From NCBI RefSeq assembly GCF_958450345.1, contig NC_088782.1, positions 1,993,501 through 2,057,500 on the forward strand: a stretch of DNA of 64,000 nt, in the 5' to 3' direction. The notes below the pieces were generated by a model. That model searched no databases. It had not been told where the DNA came from and saw only the letters and a list, made by a program, of their open reading frames with translations. Positions 14,501 to 26,598 of this stretch are shown here, one piece after another; position 1 is the first letter of the stretch, and the number at the start of each line of letters is the position of its first letter. This DNA is from Calliphora vicina. Taxonomy: Eukaryota > Arthropoda > Insecta > Diptera > Calliphoridae. A program made the translations under genes and the position numbers.

Positions 14501-17500
14501 TGCACTCTTCATCAAAATCGTCTTTGTCAAGTGTAACTCTGGGATAATCCAGTTGCACGCGTATACGTTTACCCGGCTTAACGTTGACATGCCAAATACA
14601 CTGGGTATTAGGACCATCATTGAAATCATACAACAAACTGCCATCTATGAAACCAACGGAATCGGTCATGTTGGAACCACATTTGGCCACAACTTTAGCT
14701 AGGAATCCAGTACGATTAACGGACATATCTGTCACAAAATCCAATTTAATGTGTGGTGTACCATGTACCCATAGAAAGGGAGATTCTTTCATCCATTTGC
14801 GAACATTGGAACCATTACACAACTGTTCTTGTTTATGCCAAGACACTAACTCAACGGATGTAGAAATTTTCAGATAATCCGCAGAGCAATCGCCTGTGGT
14901 TTCTAGGTCAACATCATACAGAGCTACTGCGACATGTTCTATAGGATTAACTGGTTTGAAAATCCAATCGCAATGAAGACCATGCTCATAGCCTTTGGGA
15001 TAGCCAGGTGAAATAACTCGAATGGCATTAAAACGATGCACTTTTATAAATTCTTCTGAATGACATTTGGTCAGTGTTGTATTGCTGTCGAGAGGTTTGT
15101 TCGTGGTGGTATTCCATAATATAGAGAATGTTTCGAAATTGTCGTTGTCCGTTTGTAAGTAGACCACATTCGAACTTGATACAAAACGCCAAGGAGATGG
15201 AAGTATGTCAACCAAAAGTGCTGTTTCATCATAACCATCATAAAGCTGTAATACGTAAAAGTAAAAAGTTAAATTGAATTAACGCAGATTTAAAAAAGTG
15301 TTTTCTCACATTTAACCCCTTGTTGTATTCGTGAAAGCTCAATTGAATGAATTCACCTCTGGGAACTAAAATGCGCCAGGCATAGGGTTCCTCATCATTT
15401 CGAACCATATTAATGGGGGGATTTGATATGTATCCTTGAGTAATATTTACTAAATCATTTAGATGAGCTAAAATTTATTTAGAATTATTATTTGCAATGA
15501 ATTTGTCTATGTTTTTCCAATTAATCTTACCATAGTTCCAAGATAGTTTAAAACCTTTGCCGGTGCTACCATCCGCACTATGGAATCTTAACCAAAATCT
15601 CTCAAAAGAGACCAAAGTATTTTCGGGTTTCTCTAAGCCGCAATATATACCCAATACTTTGCTCTCTGACCAGCTTCTTATTTCCAAATAATCTTCATTG
15701 CAGTGTTCTGAGTTGGCAATATCCAATTGATCGAATTGCAATTCCAGGAAACTACCTTTAGTTCCTTGCAACACCCAAGTACATTCAATATTTGGTGGAT
15801 ATGTCGAAGGATAGTAGGGAGAAGCCAATGAACCCTTCGCCGATTCTATATAGCCACCACATGAATGCTGTATTGTGGAATATTTGGCACGGAAATTAAT
15901 ATTATTGGCAAAGATGTGTAATTTTGATGCCTCGAAGACCAGATCGGTTTGGTGATCTTCACACGTATACAGAGTATAATTGCCTGACTGTAGGTTATCA
16001 TCAAAATGATTTTCTTTAAACTGCAAAATTGTTTTATTTAATTAGTTGTAATTTAGATTCCATTAGAGCAAAACTTACCCCTAAACCATTTTTACACAAT
16101 TCCACGTTGTCGTTATTCATACGACAGTAACAATCCAATTGTAAAATGTTGAGACTTATTAGAGTGCCTTAAAATGGAAATACATTGTTACTTGTTTGAA
16201 ATAGTTTTCTGGGGTTTGTAAATAAATATAGTATACCTGGCTTCACATCAAATTCCCAAATGCATTCTTCTGTGGCCAAAGACTTAATGTAACCAACTGA
16301 CTCCGTTATTAGACCTCCGCATTGTTTTTTAAATTCTATGGCAAATTTTCCCAAACTTTGCTTGCCTCTATCTTTGTATTCGATTCTCAAATGATTGCCG
16401 TGCACAAGTTTAATATTCGGCATTTCTACGCCACAAAATTTGTCCAAATATTGAATAGATGCCCCCGTAACTTTCGAAAATTCCATTGAAGCCTCAGTGC
16501 AGTTTGGAGAGTCACTAAGATGAAATTCGTTAAAGTCTAAACGAATGCCATACGAGTCGGGTACGGTGATGTCCCAAATACAATCGTAAGACTGGGCATT
16601 GGGCGAATAAGGATAATTTGAAGAACTAATAAAGCCAGATGTACCTCTAAATGAGCCACCACACGAGGCCACTTTGGTGTGATAAAATGCCTTAAAGTAT
16701 TTACGAGATCTTGTGGCACTCGTACGAAAATGTACATATAAACGATTGGCCGGGGATGTAATCGATAAAGGAATTTGCTGTTCTTGGCATTCTTTACCAA
16801 GTTCTATGCTGGAATTTTTAAATTCTTTAATTTGTAACATATTCTGGTTACAATCCGGACTATCACTGTCTATATGGAACTCCACCACATTCAAAAATAT
16901 TTGTTTTCCCGGTGGCACCTCAATAAACCAATCACAATCCAAATCATTGCTGTAGGGATAATTGGGTGAAGTGATGTAACCAAATGCATTATCCATATGC
17001 TCTCCGCAGCCCTTGCGCGTGTATTCCAATCGGAAACCATTTTTGTTGTTGGAATAGTCGGTAACGAAGTGTATTATCATACGATTTCCCTCAGATGTTA
17101 ACGGTTCCGATGTATAGGTGCATAAATGATGTTTCTTCAATATATCCATGTCTTTCATATCCCAAACTTCGACATAATCATATTCGCATGTCATATCATC
17201 CACCTCCATATTAAGGTGGGAAAATACTAATGTTAATTTGTTGTTGCGACCCGCCTTAAGATCCCAAGCGCAATTCTGATTCTCGGGATAGTTTTCAGGG
17301 AAATTGGGCGATTCAATTACACCACGATAATTATCAATAACAGTTTTACAGTTGGTTTCATAGTCGAGTACAAACTCGGGAGTCTCATATTTGGAGTTTT
17401 GTGTTAAAGTATAAATAATTAAAAGTTGATTTGAGGTAGATTTTAATTGCATAATCTGTCCCTTTAGAATGTTACTGCAGTTAAATTGAAGTAAAGGACT

Positions 17501-20500
17501 TAAGGTGGAACCACCATCATAAATTCTCAAATTATTTTTACGACAAAACTCCAACTCATCTGTGGAAGTTGTTACTCTCAAATCTATGGATGATCCTTGA
17601 GAAACAACTACTTGCCAATCGCAAATCATGTGAATATTATGTATGGCTATTACCTCTGGAGTGGAGTCATAGTGTGGAGGGTGTATAGAACCTTTATATG
17701 CAGTTAATTTGCCACCACATCCTGTTGTAGTCTGTTCCCAGTTAAGATAAAATCCCGGACCTTCGATGTAGCTGTCACTAGTAAATCTTATATACAAGCT
17801 GTTGGTAAACGATGCTAAGCGGGAGGGTATTTCACTGGCGCAGTAGCGCCCTATTAATGGTGAAGTTGAGAATTTTCCATTCCTTTAAGAGACATGTAAA
17901 ATACAATTATTAAAAGTCTTTAAAAATAAAACAAGTAAGAGAGCTTCACATTCAAACTTTTAATGATAAATATATTGTTAAAAAAATTGTTTGGTCAAAA
18001 AGTAAAAAATTCGATTAAAAAATATTTTCCGCGAAAATTGTGAACATATAAAATCAAAAAAACTTCAGCTTCAAGATCAAAATCGCAAAAAAACTTAAAA
18101 AAAAATCGTTTTTTACCCTGTTCAGGTCCATAGGTAGCAAACCGTTCAAAATTCATGGAGACAATCAACTACACCTTATTTCTAAAATATCCCCAGAAGA
18201 TCTCAATAAACATCTTTCTAGAACATATGAACGTCCTAGAAATGATTCTTAACACCGTTTAGGTAGGTCAATGTAAAACTAAAGGAATGAAGTCTTTTGG
18301 ACCATAAAATATTAAATGATTATAAACTAAAGCATATCTTTAGGAAGCTTTAAAAAAGTAGTTTCGATTTTTTTTGGTGTCCGTATATGGTTATATTTAC
18401 ATGACTTAAAAAATTATACACAGTGTAATTATAAGATTTTGAATTTCACTCACCTTATTTCTAAAATATCTCCGGAACATGAGGGTTCCAAGGTGAAATT
18501 ATGTACTTGTAATTCGATTTTGTTTCCCAAAGGTGCTGTTATTACCCAAACACAGTCAAGATTTGCTTGATATGCTCTGGGCCATGATGGCGATGTGACG
18601 GCTCCATACAATGTACTATAATTGCCACCACAAGCTAAAATGTAGTTTAGTTATTTAACATTTGTTTACATACAACTTGCATGAGTTCCTGTACCTACCT
18701 TGTACTGTACTGATAAACTCGTATGATCCGGATATTTTCATTCGTTGATTCATTATAAGGGTAATTGTATTAAAGTTGAATGTTTCCCGTATTTCAGATG
18801 ATCTTGTGACACTAGAAAAAATATGTATTATTGATTGATTAGAAAATTAGATATTAAAAAAATGCTTTAACATAGGAAGGATTCTTCTAGATTGCAAGTC
18901 CATGTAATTCAATATCAAAGTTATAGAAATCTATGCCTAAGCTAAAAGTCTCAACTTACTTTTTCAAAAGGAAATCTCTTCCGGCTGTTTGATTGGCATA
19001 TATTAAAAGTGCGCCACTATCTCCATAAATGGTGTATTCCATGTCCAACTTGATGTGTTTTCCTTCGGGAGCTTCAAGAATTATAATACAGTCTTCACCG
19101 TTTACGGTTTTATCTATCGATCCCTTATTTTCTGTAAAAACACCACCACATTCGATAGTTTCAAAACTGTATTCAATACGCAATCCTCTAGCCTTTTCAC
19201 TATTAGTAGTTGCATGGAATACGATGGTCATTAGATTACGTTCAGATCTCAGTACCATGGGTGAACCTTTGTGGTATCGTCGTTTATTCGCATCAGAAAG
19301 ATAAACCTGAAAATAAATTAAGAACAAATACAAATTGACTGTTAAAAAGTGCTTTAAAATAAATAGAATTAGGCAGCTTACATCCACATATGATATAGAG
19401 TCATCATTTAGTTTATCAACCTCGGTAATACTATTGTTGGCGACCACATTATCCACAGTATCGTTAATATTAGTTGTTACGGTTATGGTTTCTTCTAGAG
19501 AGAAATCGGTGAAATTGGCTAAAACCAAAGAATCACCGGGACCGTAGATATGGAAAGTACAAGTTATATGCTCTACATAAGGTTTGGGATAGTTAGGAGT
19601 GCTTAATGCACCCGAGTCAGGGCCAAATACTCGGAATTCACAGACTGCAATTATTCAAGATTATGAAGGAATTTCTCTTAAGAGGAACTTATTCACTGAC
19701 TTACCTCTAGAGTATTTCGCTCTGATTGGATTATTATTCTTAGTCTCATCGGATAGTGAGTTTTTGTATCTTACCAACATATAATTAGAGCTGCTTACTA
19801 CCGGTTCCGGAATTTTTCCTCCACAGGCCACTAATAGCTGAGAATCTTCATCGGATTTGCCATCAAAAATCTTAAATCATATAATGTATAAATTAGTTGG
19901 CATTGTGGAAAAATTAAACCTACATTTTACCTCAATTCTATTCAAATTACAATTTGTCACTTCGAAAGATTTCAAATCTAAGAACTCCCACTTCACTTGT
20001 GTGCCCTGGGGTTGTTGTATTAGATATAAGCAGGTGGCCTGTTCGGATGGACCAATTATGTAACCAGAAGGTTCCGTAAATATACCACCACAATGTGGTA
20101 TTCCGGATTCTACTTCGTAATGCAATTGAAAAGAACTGTCGGCACTAAAACGATCTGTGTGATAATGCAGGGAGATTTTATTGGAGGATGAACGCAAAAC
20201 TTCAGCCTTAGAGGTTTGGCAATATTGCTTGAGCAATAAATCAGCATCAAACATCTTAAAATAAAGAAATTAAGAAGAAATATTGATTTTTATTTTATAT
20301 AAATTCTGTACCTTTAAAGAGTCTCCAGTGCAATTGGGCAGGGTACCTAGATTGACGTCATACACTCGAATGGCGAAACGGTAACCATAAGGAGCCGAAA
20401 GTTCCCACTGGCATTCACGGTTTATAGGTGTTTTGCCTGGATACCCGGGTGACTTTATGACTCCTGCATCTTTATTGGACAATTCAAGAGTCTCTCCACA

Positions 20501-22662
20501 CACATGAGGTTGTGAAACCCAAGACATATCAAATCCTGGCCTATTTGTGGCATTGTCCGATCTAAACCAGAAGAATAAGAGATGATGTGAAGACACAATA
20601 TTACCTCCTAATGGTAATTCATTGCCACAAAATCTTCCTATTAGTTGAGAGGCCAAACTATTGCCGTCATGTATTTGCAACCAATCGCGGGTACAATCGT
20701 CGCTACCTTCAACATCAAATTTGGTAAATGTGACATTCAGTATATGTGTTGGCGTAGTGCGAATAATCCAGGCACATCTCTCGTTGACCGAATACTCTGG
20801 AACATCATCGGTAGGATATTTAAGTACACCCGTAGGCAGTCGCATGGTCTTTGCACAAACACTGCGCAGAACTTCACAACGTTTACCCGTTGTACCGGGT
20901 AGACAGACGCATTTGAATCCTTTAACAGCCAATGGTTTGCATGTACCATCATTTTCACAAGGATTTGGATGACAGCCATCGGCTATTTCGCACAAAGCTC
21001 CAGAGTATCCGTTGGGGCATAGACATGATGTGGTACGGCCGTATGATAAGCAAGTGCCATTGTTCTGCAAATGTTGGTGGAATTTAGAGTTTTTCAGAGA
21101 GATGTATGTCTATTTTCTTACCTGGCATATATGACTTTCACATGAATCCGTTAAGGGGTTGGTATGGCAGCCTCGTGGTCCGAAACCATGACCGAACATG
21201 CCTGCCGGACAAGTGCAAGAGGCTACTTCTGATATGTATTCGCATTTGGCTTGAGGATGACATATCTTTTCATCGTTGCAGGAATTGGAAGGAGCTAATT
21301 CGCATGTATGACCATCCCCCACCCAACCCGGTGGACAACTTGCGCAAAGATAGGAACCCTAGGGGGGAATTAGAAATTATTTCCTAAATATCTGACATGA
21401 AGCCAAATAATAAAAAATATCCAACCCACCTCTGTATTTATGCAACGAACTTTTGGCAACAAACTGCAGCCACCATTATTACTGCTGCATTCATCAATAT
21501 CCAAACAGGTAATACCATTCCCAGTATAACCTGCCGGACAAGGGCCACATTTAAAACTTCCCGGTAGATTAATACATTCACTATGGCAGGGATTGCTCGA
21601 CCCTTCACATTCATTTACATCAACATCACAAGCCAGCGATGCCAGGCTGGTGGCGTTAATGGAAGTGGTATTTCGTGTCCAACCCTGTTCACAAATACAA
21701 GTATAACCTTGTTGGTTATTGGCCGGTACACAGGTGCCATGAGCACAGAGTTCCTGTGATTGGTCCTGATGACAAACAACATTACGTAAACGACAATGGG
21801 TGCCACTGAATCCTTTGGCACAGTTACATCTACGAATTAAGTGAAATTATTTGACAAACTAGAAACGTTGCAATCGCATGTCAAACTTACTTGTAACTAC
21901 CCGGTGTGTTAATGCAAACAGCATTATTTTGACAACCTAAATCAGTGCCCGACAACAAGTAACATTCATCCACATCTTCTTCACAAGTTTTTCCCTGATG
22001 AAAACAAAACAAACCACCCATAAACATTAATATCGATTATTTAAATACGCCCCTTAATTGTTAATTCAATGTTTAAATGTAAAAATTTACTGTTTATCTC
22101 CTATTCATACCGTATAGCCTTCCGTACATTCGCAATGGAACCCGTTGTAAGAATCATAACACGTTCCACCATTCTTACAAGGTTCTGTGGCTTCAGCACA
22201 TTCATCCTTTTTCAATTTACGTTCCAACGCCAACAATCTGCCATTTAATCTATTGATACGCCCCAAATTTCTACGAATCACACCCAATTGCAGAGTACGC
22301 CTTGTGCGATTCTGCGATGTCATCAGTCTGTGGGCAAACCGCTCAAGATCATCGTGTAACTTATGAATTTCACTTTTAATTTCATCTGTGGAGTACATTT
22401 CCGTTTGTTTAGTCTCACTATCCACAATGGCAGGCGTATAACGTTGACGTATTTTTTCCATTAAATTCACATTGTTAAGGAACAGCGAAGAATCGCGTGA
22501 TAAACGAAAGGTTATGTTGCGATCGTGGGCTGCCTCCAATACGAGATCACCATTTTTGAGTTTAATTTTTGGTTGGTTATCATAATCACACAGGACATTT
22601 GTTGGCCATAAGGATATAATTGCAGCAAAACATACAAAAAAGGACTGAAGCTTTTCACACAT
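8565..22662 (-). CDS. Cubn: Cubilin: complete 22-exon gene, 8 EGF + 27 CUB endocytic receptor
   Basis: Exons in transcript order: 22111-22662, 21891-21994, 21430-21829, 21122-21358, 20312-21064, 19931-20254, 19705-19870, 19382-19644, 18960-19306, 18699-18811, 18454-18634, 16237-17882, 16079-16167, 15531-16020, 15310-15467, 13417-15245, 10936-13297, 10684-10860, 10247-10388, 10007-10176, 8950-9241, 8565-8818. All introns are GT-AG, all phases agree, and the total is 11,049 nt = 3,682 aa plus stop. A signal peptide (about 1-25) is followed by a basic RTRR site (119-122), then a helical stretch ending LNGRLLALERKLKK that matches the cubilin trimerisation region. Eight EGF-like modules (about 155-500; several with the calcium type DxDEC) precede CUB domains that I counted as exactly 27. 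There is no transmembrane segment. Vertebrate cubilin has the same 8+27 plan, is held at the surface by amnionless, and takes up filtered proteins; in flies this occurs in nephrocytes. Drosophila has Cubn and Cubn2; the neighbouring genes suggest Cubn2, unverified. Several CUBs (for example 13, 19, 24-26) lack part of the usual first cysteine or CGG motif. Confidence 0.95.
9380..9740. repeat. Foldback hairpin plus unidentified sequence in a cubilin intron
   Basis: CTGAAAGATCAGAAATACTC at 9380 is repeated inverted, ending at 9515, with an arm of about 37 bp and a short spacer. Adjacent 9516-9740 has a 72-codon open frame on the minus strand with no family I recognise. It is not spliced into cubilin, since exons 20 and 21 join in phase around it. 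Confidence 0.5.
9858..9963. mobile_element. PIF/Harbinger-like MITE, 106 bp, TAA duplication
   Basis: Nearly perfect palindrome with ends GGGCTTCATTTTATAAAACG and CGTTTTATAAAATGAGGCCC. TAA flanks it on both sides (9855-9857, 9964-9966). A 3-bp TWA duplication with GGG-type ends is the pattern of PIF/Harbinger MITEs. This is the most complete of about seven copies in the window. Confidence 0.75.
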
Positions 22663-22826
22663 TTTTCACTGAATTTATTCCCAGTTTTTTTTATACAAAA
22701 TCCTTTTGGGGGTGTACACCCGGTATTAGTTGGGAATTCTGTTTTTGTTTTTTTATTTTCACTTCACTGTTTAATTATTTTTTATTTTTACTTCACTAAT
22801 GTTAACGTTTTGAAATTCACTCGCGC

Positions 22827-22862
22827 ACTAATGTCCATCTAGAAATGGCTGCGCTATTTATA
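22827..22862 (-). promoter_or_regulatory. Core promoter of cubilin: TATA box and initiator
   Basis: On the minus strand TATAAATAG occupies 22862-22854. An initiator-like TTAGT lies at 22831-22827, putting the likely +1 A at 22829, 33 nt from the first T of the TATA box. That is normal insect spacing. The implied 5' UTR is about 167 nt and the first ATG is at 22662, which opens the signal peptide. A focused TATA promoter suits a cell-type-restricted gene. Confidence 0.7.
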
Positions 22863-23220
22863 CTAAAAGGGGCGTACTTTTTTCGACGATCAAGAGGAGT
22901 TTTATCAGTGTGAGTACTTCTGTTTCAGCAGATTTTATTATTTTTATTTTGAAGCCACTGGGGATTTAAATCCCTAATTCCCTAATCAGTTCAACTAAAC
23001 ACTGATGTGCTACTTGGAATTTATTTACATTCGATAAATTCGGTTTTGATATAAAATATGAGTGATCACAGATGAGGATTAGTTTCCTTAAAATCAGAGG
23101 TTGAGCTTATCAGACCTGTCACAGAATTCAATTCCGATCGAAAGTGGAATTAATTCCGAAATTTGCTCCTTCAAATTACACGAAATCTGAAGAACATAAA
23201 CGAAATCGACCGGAATTGAA
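22863..23220. other. Upstream region of cubilin, no gene seen
   Basis: AT-rich DNA between the cubilin TATA box and the satellite block; likely contains proximal control elements. A divergent partial satellite unit (AGTGATCACAGA) is at about 23061. Confidence 0.4.
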
Positions 23221-23800
23221 ATCAATTTTTAGTATGTAATTTGAGTGATCACACATTGAGCTTATATTTGCTCAAATTGCAGTATTTACAAAGTTATTAA
23301 CGATTTAAGATATTTGAATTTTTTATACTAAAAATCAATTTTTAGTATGAAATATCAGTGATCACAGATTGAGCTTATTTTGTCTCAAATCGCAGTATTT
23401 ACAAAGTTATTAACGATTTAAGATATTTGACTTTTTTATACTAAAAATCAATTTTTGGTATGAAATATCAGTGATCACAGATTGAGCTTATTTTGTCTCA
23501 AATCGCAGTATTTACAAAGTTATTAACGATTTAAGATATTTGACTTTTTTATACTAAAAATCGATTTATAGTATAACATTTGAGTGATCACAGATTGAGC
23601 TTCTTTTGTCTCAAATCGCAGTATTTACAAAGTTATTAACGATTTAAGATATTTGACTTTTTTATACCAAAAATCAATTTTTGGTATGAAATATCAGTGA
23701 TCACAGATTGAGCATCTCTTGTCTCAAATCGCAGTATTTACAAAGTTATTAACGATTATGATATTTCACTTTTTTATACTAAAAATCAATTTTTGGTTTG
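23221..23800. repeat. Tandem repeat, 113-bp unit, about five copies
   Basis: The marker AGTGATCACA recurs at 23244, 23357, 23470, 23583 and 23696, exactly 113 bp apart each time. Units also share GCAGTATTTACAAAGTTATT and an inverted junction around ACTAAAAATCAATTTTTRGT. Divergence among units is only a few per cent. It lies between the cubilin promoter and LSm2. Confidence 0.95.
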
Positions 23801-23932
23801 TATCAACTAATTTTTTAGTGGCTAGTATCAAAAGTTCTATGGATAATATCGAATTATTCGATTGGCAACAAATCGCAATGAATCAGTTTTATCTGTGCAG
23901 AAATAATACTGTATCTTTACGGAAAAAACTTA

Positions 23933-24140
23933 AGGCTTCATTTTATAAAACGAAATGTTTGAAAGCGTAAGCAATTTATATGATGAATACTTTAAAAAGG
24001 GTTTAAAACTTTAATATTTTATTTAGGGCCTCATTTTGTAAAACAAAGCGTTCCGAAACGTAAGCAATTTGTATGAAGAATACTGGGAAAAGCGTTTGAA
24101 ACTTGAATATTTACCATAAATTACAAGGTTCTTAACGTAG
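23933..24140. mobile_element. Two one-ended copies of the GGGCCTC MITE
   Basis: Left halves at 23933-24022 and 24027-24140 share CGTAAGCAATTTGTATGA but lack the right terminal repeat. They lie head to tail and are truncated. Confidence 0.6.
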
Positions 24141-24215
24141 GGTAGCATATTGACGAGATGTAATTGTCATAAACCTGCTTCTGTTGTCAAAAATCTTACT
24201 GCAACCACAGTAATA

Positions 24216-24713
24216 GGGGGGTCAGACGGCATGTATTGCTTGTGTATTGGGACATGTATTCGATACATATGGAATTCCATGTGTATGTCAAAATTCACGT
24301 TATACATACGATTCATAATTTCCACGTTCAAACGTACATATGTCATTGCATGTGACATAACCTCTATTAGTTTATATGTTTGTTGTTTTTAACAATATAT
24401 TTATTTAAAACATTTTTAAATAACAATAAATATATTTAATGCAATGAAACTTATTTTGTTATGATTTTTCTTTACTCTTTCTTGTTTTGTTTTTTTTATT
24501 TTGCACTCTCACAGTGTTGTATTTCAAAATACAACACTGTTATACACACGAAAATAGAACATGCTCTAATTGCCAAAAATGCCACGAGTAATACACATGT
24601 ATTTTACATACACAAAGTTTCATATGGATCACACGGTATGTATATGTTTACATATGGAAAAATGTCCCAATACATGGCACAAAACACAAGCAATACATGC
24701 CGTCTGACCCCCC
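24216..24713. mobile_element. TIR element, 498 bp, GGGGGGTCAGACGG ends
   Basis: GGGGGGTCAGACGGCATGTA at 24216 is repeated inverted at the end (24713), and inverted similarity continues imperfectly for over 100 bp. An internal 14-bp-arm hairpin with a 2-nt loop lies at 24511-24540. No transposase. I could not see a convincing target duplication. Confidence 0.7.
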
Positions 24714-24718
24714 TTTAA

Positions 24719-24855
24719 GGGTCTAATTTTATAAAACGACAAACGTTAAAATAAATGCCCTCATTGCGGACCGTTAAAAGGGTTTAAAACTTGAATATTT
24801 CCCATATAAGTAATTTTATTTTAACATTTGTAGTTTCGTTTAATAAAATGAGACC
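24719..24855. mobile_element. GGGCCTC MITE copy
   Basis: GGGTCTAATTTTATAAAACG at the left and TTTAATAAAATGAGACC at the right, with the family's central GGGTTTAAAACTTGAATATT. It abuts the preceding TIR element with only TTTAA between. Confidence 0.65.
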
Positions 24856-25003
24856 GAAAATTTGTTTAACGTTTGTCGTTTAATTGCCCGGCATTCTGTA
24901 TACAAATTCACACAATTTAAGGTAAGTGACTTGACTAATGCAGTCGTTGGTGTAAATAGTAGAGACATATACCATTTAGTACACATTATTTTTGTAGTGC
25001 ATC

Positions 25004-25068
25004 TGGTAACACTTTCTCGGTCTGATGAAAACTGCAGCCAACTTCACTTTAGTTTACGAACAGCTGTT
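25004..25068 (+). promoter_or_regulatory. Housekeeping-type promoter motifs upstream of LSm2
   Basis: TGGTAACACT at 25004-25013 is one mismatch from the fly Motif 1 core (GGTCACACT). AACAGCTGTT at 25059-25068 is an exact fly E-box core motif (Ohler motif 5). No TATA box is seen at the expected distance. These motifs mark dispersed, broadly active fly promoters, as expected for LSm2. Motif assignment is by eye. Confidence 0.55.
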
Positions 25069-25171
25069 TAGGACGCTAAATATTTTTTCATGTCTGTGGT
25101 AAAACGTTTGCCAACAAAAAAAATAAATAAAAAATAGTAAATTCCACAATTTATAAACAAACTAAAATATA

Positions 25172-25583
25172 ATGGTAAGTAATTGAAATATAAGTTGTTG
25201 CAATTAATTAAACCATTTTGTCTTTCAGTTGTTTTATTCGTTTTTTAAATCTTTGGTTGGGAAAGATGTGGTTGTTGAATTGAAAAATGATTTAAGGTGA
25301 GAGCGTGTTGTTTGTCTATTATACAAAAAGCCGGTTAAATATTAATTATTTTTGTTATATTTTCAGTATCTGTGGAACTTTGCATAGTGTCGATCAATAT
25401 TTAAACATAAAATTAACCGATATCAGTGTAACCGATCCGGAAAAGTATCCGCACATGTTGTCGGTAAAAAATTGTTTTATACGCGGTTCCGTAGTGCGTT
25501 ACGTTCAATTGCCGGGCGATGAAGTCGACACACAACTCTTACAAGATGCCGCTCGCAAAGAAGCGGTTGTTAGTTCACGGTGA
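25172..25583 (+). CDS. LSm2: LSm2, U6 snRNA-associated Sm-like protein
   Basis: Exons 25172-25174 (only the ATG), 25229-25296 and 25367-25583 (stop TGA) splice in phase to a 95-residue protein, the usual LSm2 length. It starts MLFYSFFKSLVGKDVVVELK (Sm1 motif), continues LHSVDQYLNIKLTDI, and has the Sm2 motif CFIRGSVVRYVQLP. LSm2 is a ring subunit of LSm2-8, which binds the U6 snRNA 3' end in the nucleus, and of LSm1-7, which promotes decapping and 5'-3' decay in the cytoplasm. The first coding exon is a bare ATG directly followed by GTAAGT, so ORF scanning misses the start and can begin at a false internal codon. The gene sits between the cubilin promoter and a transposon-rich desert. Identity is essentially certain. 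Confidence 0.97.
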
Positions 25584-26598
25584 TGCGGCTGTCGTCAATT
25601 TCAAAATGACCAGGCAATTTCCAATTTATTATTATTTTATTTAAATGTAAAATACATTTTTTTAGATTGTTTTTTTTTAATACCTATTATTAAACTGTAA
25701 AAATGAAAAGCAACAAAATGAAAAATTAACTACTCCTGAATTGAAGAGTAGAATTGAAAATATGAAATTACTGTTTTGAAAATGTAAAAATTATTCCTTA
25801 GTATTATTCGTGCCACACATCCATCATTTATAAATATAGCAAATTTCTCTGATTATGGGTATCAAAATACCTTTTATATGGTATATAATATGGTACTGCT
25901 TATTAACATTGTGAACCAAAAATTCCTTTTTGAATTTATATGACATTACTTCAGAAATTTAATTCTCTACACCCGTCCAAAAACCGGCAATACAGAAAAT
26001 ATGAATATTAACAGAAAAAAGTATGAAAATATAAACTTACTGGTACCTATATTGATGTGTTCCAAATGTTTTATGATACTGGAGATTACTGCGTAGTTCG
26101 AATAGAAGTGAAATAGAGTTCTTGGCTATGTGTGGGAATTTTTAACAAGAACAAAAAATGGTGCTTTGAAATAACATTGACCAATCGACGCAGTTTTTTT
26201 TTCAGCAGTTTTGGTCCTTGAGTTATATAGATGAAGATACCTAGTTTTAAAGAAACGATTTAGTTTCAATACTAGTAGAACAATTTTCATATATAATCCT
26301 CAAAATAAAGCATAAAATGTATCAAATAAGGTGATAATCTTGGGGTTTCAAAGCCCGTTTTTTTTTTTTTTAATTTACTTTTGGCCTCCAATGCCACAAT
26401 TGTTACTGATTTATCGGCATAAACCAGTAACTTCACGTGGTCCTATAGAAAATAATCGAGAGGTGTCAAATCGCACGACCTTGGAGGCCAATTGGCAGGT
26501 ACATTTCTCGAAATCAAAATATCGCCAAATTTTGATTTCAATAAATCCATGGTTACGGATTTATTCCCAAAATTCACATTTAAGGCATTGCAGTGTAT

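Noticed and set aside
23221..23800. CRISPR-like regular repeat
   Set aside because: The whole 113-bp unit repeats with no unique spacers, in a eukaryotic nuclear context.
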